Under the pieces are notes generated by a model. The model searched no databases. It saw nothing but the letters and a program-made list of their open reading frames with translations, and was not told the DNA's origin. Both the position numbers and the translations under genes were made by a program. A stretch of DNA of 64,000 nt, taken from Hevea brasiliensis (lineage: Eukaryota > Streptophyta > Magnoliopsida > Malpighiales > Euphorbiaceae). Below, in pieces: positions 58,303-64,000 of this stretch (position 1 is its first letter; each line of letters opens with the position of its first letter). The stretch is from NCBI RefSeq assembly GCF_030052815.1, contig NC_079510.1, forward strand, positions 24,922,823-24,986,822, read 5' to 3'.

Positions 58303-61167
58303 TCAATCTTTGAACAGCTGTGGGTGCTATCTCCTCATGTCCTCCTCTCGTTCCCAAGTAGCTTCTTGACCCGAGTGATGGTTCCACAGCACTTTTACCA
58401 ACGGTATCTGCTTGTTCCGTAGCTGCTTCACCTCTTAAGCCAGAATCTCTATGGGTTCTTCTTCATATGTGAGGTCTGGATTCACTTCAATTTCTTCTAC
58501 TGGTAGTACATGAGATGGTACTGATTGATACCTTCTCAACATAGACACATGGAAGACATTATGTATCTTCTCTAACTCTAGAGGTAGTGACAAACAATAT
58601 GCCAAAGGACCCACTCTTTCCAGAACCTCATATGGCCCACTGAAACGAGGACTCAGTTTCCCCTTTCTGCTGAATCTCATAATTCTCTTCCAAGGAGAAA
58701 CCTTGAGGAATACTTTCTCACCCACTGCATACTCAATATCCCTTCTCTTCAGATCAATGTAGGACTTCTGATGGTCTGATGCAGTCTTAAGTTAATCTTT
58801 AATCACCCTGATTTTCTCTTCAGTTTGCTGAACTATTTCGGGTCCAATCATCTTTCTTTCACCCACGTCATCCCAACACAACAGGGTTCTACATTTTCTG
58901 CCATACAAAGCTTCATATGGAGGCATTCCAATGCTTGATTGATAGTTGTTGTTGTAAGCATACTCAATCAAAGGCAAGTGCATGTCCCAATTGCCCTCAA
59001 ACTCAATCACACAAGCCCGTAGCATGTCCTCCAAGATCTGAATTACCCTCTCAGACTGGCCATCTGTCTGTGGGTGGAATGCAGTACTGAAGTTCAATCT
59101 AGTTCCTAGGGCTCTCTGAAGACTACCCCATAATCTATAAGTGAACCTAGGATCTCTGTCTGATACGATGGATACTGGCACTCTATGTAGTCTCACAATT
59201 TCATCAATGTACAACTTGGCCAATCTTTCTAAACTGTAGTCCATCCGAACTAGCAGAAAATGAGCAGACTTGGTCAGTCTGTCAACAATAACCCATACTG
59301 CATCATGACTCTTCTGTGTCCTAGGAAGTCCCATCACAAAATCCATTGTTATTCTTTCTCATTTCCATTCTAGTACTGGTAGTGGATGTAACAATCCAGC
59401 GGGTACTTGATGCTCTACCTTTACTTGCTGACAAGTTAGGCATTTGGAAACAAACTCTGCTACATCTCTTTTCATACCCATCCATCAATAATGCTCCTTT
59501 AGCCCTCTATACATTTTTGTACCACCAGGGTGCATGGCAAAAGGAGACTTATGTGCTTCCTTCAAAATGATCTGCCTCAAATCAATATTATCAAGAACAC
59601 ACATTCTGCCCTGGTGTAGCAGTAGACCATCATCTCTTATTGAGAATTCTAGTTTCTTGCCCTGCTTGACTTCTTCCAACAACTTCTGATACTTCTGATC
59701 ATTCTGAGCAGCCATTCTGATCTGATCACTCAATACTGGCTGTACATGCCATGCAACTGCTGTCTGCCCGTCATCATTAATCTCTAAGCTGGCATGCAAT
59801 GATCGTAACTCATGTACCATAGACAAAGGAGTAACTCATAGACTTGCCATAGTCTTGCGACTTAAGGCATCAGCCACAACATTAGCTTTCCCTGGCTGAT
59901 AGTCTATCAGACAATCATAATCTTTTATTAACTCTAACCATCTCCTCTGTCTCAAATTCAACTCCTTCTGAGTGCCCAAATACTTCAAACTCTTATGATC
60001 TGTGTAGATGTAGCACTTCTCTCCATGCAAATAATGTTTCCAGATCTTAAAAGCAAACACAATAGTTGCAAGCTCTAAGTCATGTGTCAGATAGTTCCTC
60101 TCATGTGGTTTTAGCTGGCGTGATGCATAAGCAATGACATTTCGATCTTGCAGCAACACACAGCCTAACCCATTGTGAGAAGCATCACTATAAACTGTAT
60201 ATTCTTTACCCGATCTAGGTAAAGTCAAGACTGGAGCTTCAGTCAAACATTTATTCAATTCATCAAAACTCTGTTGGCATTTATCCGTCCACTGAAATTT
60301 CACATCTTTTCGAAATAGCTTAGTCAATGGAGATGCCAACATGGAGAATCCCTTCAAAAACCGATGGTAGTATCCAGCTAAACCCAAAAAACTACGAATC
60401 TCTGTGACATTTCTGGGTGGCCTCCAATTAAGGACAACTTCAATCTTACTTAGATCTACCTTGATACCCTCTACTGATACTATATGCCCCAAGAAAGATA
60501 TTTCCTTCAGCCAAAATTCACACTTCGATAATTTGGCATATAGCTGTTTCTCCCTCAAAGTTTGTAGTACAATCCGCAGATGTCTATCATGCTCTTCTGC
60601 ACTCCTCGAATAGACCAATATATCATCTATAAATACCACAACAAACTGGTCGAGGTATGGTCTGAAGATAGTGTTCATCAGATCCATAAAAGCAGCCAAA
60701 GCATTTGTTAACCCGAATGGCATGACCAAGAACTCATAATGGCCATAGCGGGTTCTGAAGGCAGTTTTAGGAATACTCTCCTCTTGTACTTTCAGCTGAT
60801 AATAACCTGATCTTAGGTCAATTTTGGAGAACACAGCTACACTCCTCAACTTATCAAACAAGTCATCAATGAGGGGCAATGGATATCTATTCTTTATTGT
60901 CACCTTATTCAACTGCCAATAATCAATACATAAGCAGAGAGTACCATCTTTCTTCTTAACAAACAACATTGGCGCTCCCCAAGGTGACACACTGGGGCGG
61001 ATAAAGCCCTTGTCAAGCAGTTCTTGCAACTGCACTTTCAACTTTTTCAATTCTGAAGGTGCCATTCTATATGGCGTTATGGAGATTGGGTCCACACCAG
61101 GCATAACATCAATCTCAAACTGCACCTCTCTTTCTGGAGGTAATCCTGGCAATTCATCAGGAAACAC
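58303..61167 (-). pseudogene. pol: pol of E3: RT, RNase H, integrase, chromodomain-like tail
   Basis: RT and RNase H are open from 61167 to 59836 (443 codons), with [16 protein letters not shown] entry, FIDDILVYS catalytic site, [11 protein letters not shown] and [12 protein letters not shown] stop follows MASL, near 59835. Integrase has AMHPGGTKMYRGLKEHY, TMDFVMGLP, SDRDPRF and an intact HPQTDGQSERVIQ (near 59045-59080), unlike E1. Stops lie near 59482 and 59345 (both TGG to TGA), 58793, 58434 and about 58336; the natural stop is at 58303-58305. The tail reads VKVLWNHHSGQEATWERE. Apart from these nonsense codons the whole region lies in one frame. Confidence 0.93.
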
Positions 61168-61690
61168 ATCCAGAAAGTCACATACGCAGGGATGTCCTCG
61201 ATCGGACTCCCCACTTGGGTGTCTATCACATGTGCCAGATATGCTTCACACCCCTTTCTGATCATCCTTCTGGCCAGTGCAGCCGAAATAATGTTTGATG
61301 GCAGTAAATGCCTCTCCCCATATATTACCACATCACCGTACAAAAGGAGACCAAAAGTGACTTTCTTCAGTCTACAGTCAATCATGGCGTGATGCCTGGC
61401 TAACCAATCCATGCCCAAGATAATATCATAATCTCTGAAGGGCATTTCAATCAAATCTGACAGAAAAATATGTCCTTGGATCATCAAAGGACAGTCTCTA
61501 TAAATTCTATTGACCCGGACCTCTTGTCCAAACGGACTAGTTACTAGCACTTCAAAACCCATTTGGACACATGAAATAGCAAGTGAACTGACTATGCTAG
61601 CACTAACATATGAGTGGGTTGAACCTGGATCAAACAACACAAATACTTCTTAATCAGAGATAGAGAATGTACCAGCTACCACATCGGAAG
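61168..61690 (-). pseudogene. Aspartic protease of E3
   Basis: LFDPGSTHSYVSAS active site near 61600-61640 and ILGMDWLARHHA near 61390-61425. The frame leaves that of RT in the linker near 61180-61210, as in E1. An in-frame stop lies just upstream of the active-site motif (near 61651), between gag and protease. Confidence 0.88.
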
Positions 61691-61741
61691 TCTCAGCCTC
61701 TTCTCACTGTATCATCGTGTAGACTCTGGCTGAAACACTTC

Positions 61742-62953
61742 TCAGCCGATCGACCAACGTTCTCGATCGCCTGAAGCAGTGCCTCTACCTCTGCCTCTTC
61801 CTCTGCCAACTGATTGTGAACCTCTGAGAGTAGGACTCTGAATAAATCCTTCAGTAGTCGTAGGAGCTGGACCATATTTAGGAGCACTAGTGCAGTCTTT
61901 AGCTAGATGACCCTTGCCTCCACAGTTAAAACAGGCTCCAGTGGCCCAATAGCATTCTCCCCCATGAATCTTGCCACAAGTGTCACAAGGGCGAGCAGGA
62001 TATGAACCCATGCTCGACTGCTGACCAGACCTAGGGGGTCTCTGTCCAGAGAATTAGCCCCTTCCAAATCTTCCACCTCGACCTCTGCTAGGTCCACCAA
62101 ATTTCTTTCTCTTCCCAGAAGTACCACCAGAACTCTGTTCAACTGATTTTTCCCCTTTGTCTTTCTCTAATTTTTCAACTTTTTCTGATTTTTCTTTTGT
62201 TAGGGTCGCTTCTGATTCAATCCTTTCTAACTCGAGTGCTTGAGACATAAGTTCTGAAAAATTGCTGTGTCTGAATCCCATTACTTGCATTCTCAAACTG
62301 GGCTTCAAACCAGTCTCAAATCTCTTGCATCTTGCCTTGCTGGTAGAAAGGAGACTCCCAACATAATGACTTAAGTGGGAGAACTCCCTCTCATACTCTG
62401 CCACTGATCGGTTCCCTTATTTGAAACTTAAAAATTCTTGCAATTTTTTATCAACATATGCATCTGGGATGTATTTCTGTCTGAATTCTCTGATGAAGTC
62501 ATCCCAGGTCAGTACTGGTGGTTCAGCTAAGCTGTGGGGGATGGTCTTCCACCAATCATACGCATCCCCTTGCAGTAGCGACACAGAATATTCAAACTTC
62601 AGTTCATCTTGGCAGTGCAGTTTCTTAAACACGCTATCCATCCTTTCAAGCCATTGCTCTGCCTCTAAAGGGTCCACTGTACCCTTAAATTCAGTAGCTC
62701 CATATTTCAATAACTTATCATACTGTCTGGCTGGAGGCAGTGGTTGTGCCACAAGTGTCTGGGGTGGAGCTTGAGCAGGCATACCCCCAGCCATTTATTG
62801 AAACATCGCAGCTATCTGCCGCGCAAATTGTGCAGGAAACTGTGGCACTTGTGGAGCTAGTGCTACTGATCCACTGACATTTTGTAAAGATGGGGCTTCT
62901 CCTTGTGCCTCAGCTTCAACAAATTGCTCGACTGAGCGATCCCCTTCTTCCAT
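61742..62953 (-). pseudogene. gag: gag of E3
   Basis: The start is ATG at 62951-62953 (MEEGDRSVEQFVEAEAQGEA). Stops: TAA at 62795-62797 before MAGGMPAQ, TAA near 62414-62416 (KQGNR region) and TAG at 62051-62053, all in one frame. Capsid motifs YDWWKTIPHSL and VAEYEREFSHL match E1. The zinc knuckle CFNCGGKGHLAKDC lies near 61895-61940, after a Gly/Arg-rich linker. All three stops are explained by single C to T or G to A changes if CAA, CAA and CAG or TGG were original. Confidence 0.9.
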
Positions 62954-63120
62954 TTCAGTCTGAAGTTAGGGTATCTCCTGAGCAAGTAACACATGGAGAT
63001 TTCCGTCCGTTAGTTCATATTTATGATGTAATGCACTTTATGTAACAAATATGGACATTGAGCAGTTGTACTTAACAAAGAAAAGACACAAATTCATAAG
63101 TTAAAATATACTTCAAAAAT
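62954..63120 (-). other. Short leader of E3 between PBS and gag
   Basis: About 170 bp with no open frame of note; the same length class as the E1 leader (1403-1567). Confidence 0.6.
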
Positions 63121-63135
63121 TTTGCTCTGATACCA
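63121..63135 (-). other. Primer binding site of E3
   Basis: TGGTATCAGAGCAAA on the - strand, 8 nt from the LTR end at 63144; the perfect plant initiator-Met type site. Confidence 0.93.
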
Positions 63136-63143
63136 CTAAAACA

Positions 63144-63888
63144 TGTCACACCTTACCCCTCTGTAAGGCATAACATGATCCCGTAGAATACCTAATGAAC
63201 TATCGAACTTCACCTATCGATAACTCATTAAGTACCCTACAAGGGATTTTAAAACAATTTTCTTACTTTTGATAAGTGGTGAGCATCTTCTAATAGGTAT
63301 CAAAACATTTAATTAAAGTTGAAAGCTAGTTGAAATTTTTAGCCCATTTTATTTTTCCGCAAATTTTATAAAAATTTTGGCAGAATTCCGTCTGTATTTT
63401 GAGAAAACAGTTCTTCAAATACCTGAAAAAAAGCACTTCTAATAATTTTTCTCAGCAACTTCTTCAAATTCACAACCATCTCAATCAATTTCAACACATT
63501 ATCAACTTCCAAAATTCAAATCCACCATTTCCAATATCCAACAATCATCAAATACCATTAATGAATTTCATTCAAGTCAAAATAAAATACTACCATTTAT
63601 ATTTCATTAATGACAAAGTAATTTATATACATCATTGTAAAAATTTACATTAAAAGAAATTCAAACTAAATTTTATTACAAACTTTATACAAACTTTGTA
63701 CAAGCTGCTCAAGACCGATTTTACATGTCCATACATTTATGTGCATCACAAACATCAAAATAAATATTTACAGTCAGGGTATAAATTATACCCGATATAA
63801 CTTCAGGGTAAGTCACTCCACAATCCTTAGCAACTCACTCTGCTGCTCCTCTAGTCTCTAAATCTGCGACAGCAATAATAGCTATCGC
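63144..63888 (-). repeat. 5' LTR of E3, interrupted by E4
   Basis: Starts TGTCACACCTTACCCC (the GGTGTGACA end on the - strand) and matches 54885-55500 of the other E3 LTR. It breaks at 63888 within GCTATCGCTGAG, where E4 begins. ATCGC (63884-63888) is the expected left target-site duplication of E4. Confidence 0.9.
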
Positions 63889-64000
63889 TGTAACACCCCT
63901 ATTTGTATAGCCTGGTATATTTCACTGTTTCGGTGACCGGTGTCAGTCCGAACAATTAAGGGGATTAGAACCACACTTAAGACAACTAAAGAAGCCATAA
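63889..64000 (+). mobile_element. E4: start of another E1-family LTR (cut by window end)
   Basis: TGTAACACCCCTATTTGTAT at 63889 onward matches the first 112 bp of the E1 LTR at 6233 in the same orientation, with few differences. It is inserted in the opposite orientation into the E3 LTR. Confidence 0.88.

Larger units (their letters stand above)
54885..63888 (-). mobile_element. E3: Ty3/gypsy element of the E1 family
   Basis: On the - strand: 5' LTR (63144 upward, interrupted by E4), PBS, gag, protease, RT-RNase H-integrase-chromodomain-like tail, polypurine tract and 3' LTR (58255 down to 54885, its last ~125 bp missing). Its proteins match E1 nearly residue for residue, and both share the 8-nt LTR-PBS spacer. 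It is decayed mostly by nonsense changes. Confidence 0.95.

Overview
The window is plant nuclear heterochromatin built almost entirely of nested LTR retrotransposons; I see no host gene, tRNA, rRNA or CRISPR. A plant (probably eudicot) origin is suggested by initiator-Met-tRNA primer sites (TGGTATCAGAGC type), plant-type Ty3/gypsy and Ty1/copia polyproteins, CCCTAAA telomere-type heptamers and very AT-rich intergenic sequence. The species cannot be told from the sequence alone.

Layout. (1) 1-9947, + strand: a Ty3/gypsy element (E1), probably Tekay/Del-type chromovirus, with a very long LTR (3.7 kb; the 5' LTR is cut by the window edge) and a decayed gag-PR-RT-RH-INT-chromodomain-like region. 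(2) 9948-18422, - strand: Ty1/copia material: an LTR fragment cut by E1, then a nearly complete decayed copia element (3' LTR 10567-12065, pol, gag, leader, PBS, 5' LTR from 17380). Telomere-type heptamers sit inside its gag-protease junction. (3) 18423-54890, - strand: a second, distantly related gypsy family that has become a tandem array. One complete 4.45-kb LTR at the left end runs into ten complete ~3.16-kb units and a truncated eleventh. Each unit is part of the LTR, the polypurine-tract end of the element and a gag fragment with two zinc knuckles; protease, RT and integrase are absent. (4) 54885-63888, - strand: another copy (E3) of the E1 family, joined to the array by short microhomology. 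(5) 63889-64000, + strand: the first 112 bp of a further E1-family LTR (E4), inserted into the 5' LTR of E3.

The most notable object is the array: an LTR-retrotransposon deletion derivative that appears to have become a satellite-like megarepeat. All ten unit junctions are the same, edge units keep variants lost from interior units, and units 2-3-4 resemble units 5-6-7 (about 9.5 kb higher-order spacing). The second notable point concerns sequence quality. Differences between copies repeatedly fall on CAG/CTG trinucleotides with recurring changes (CTG to TTTG, CAG to CGA). This looks like systematic read or consensus error at CHG-methylated sites, and it creates several apparent frameshifts. 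By contrast, many premature stops (TGG to TGA, CAA to TAA) look like genuine cytosine deamination.

Nothing here looks capable of autonomous transposition as written. Functionally the window is a graveyard of elements plus an expanding repeat, not a set of cooperating genes.
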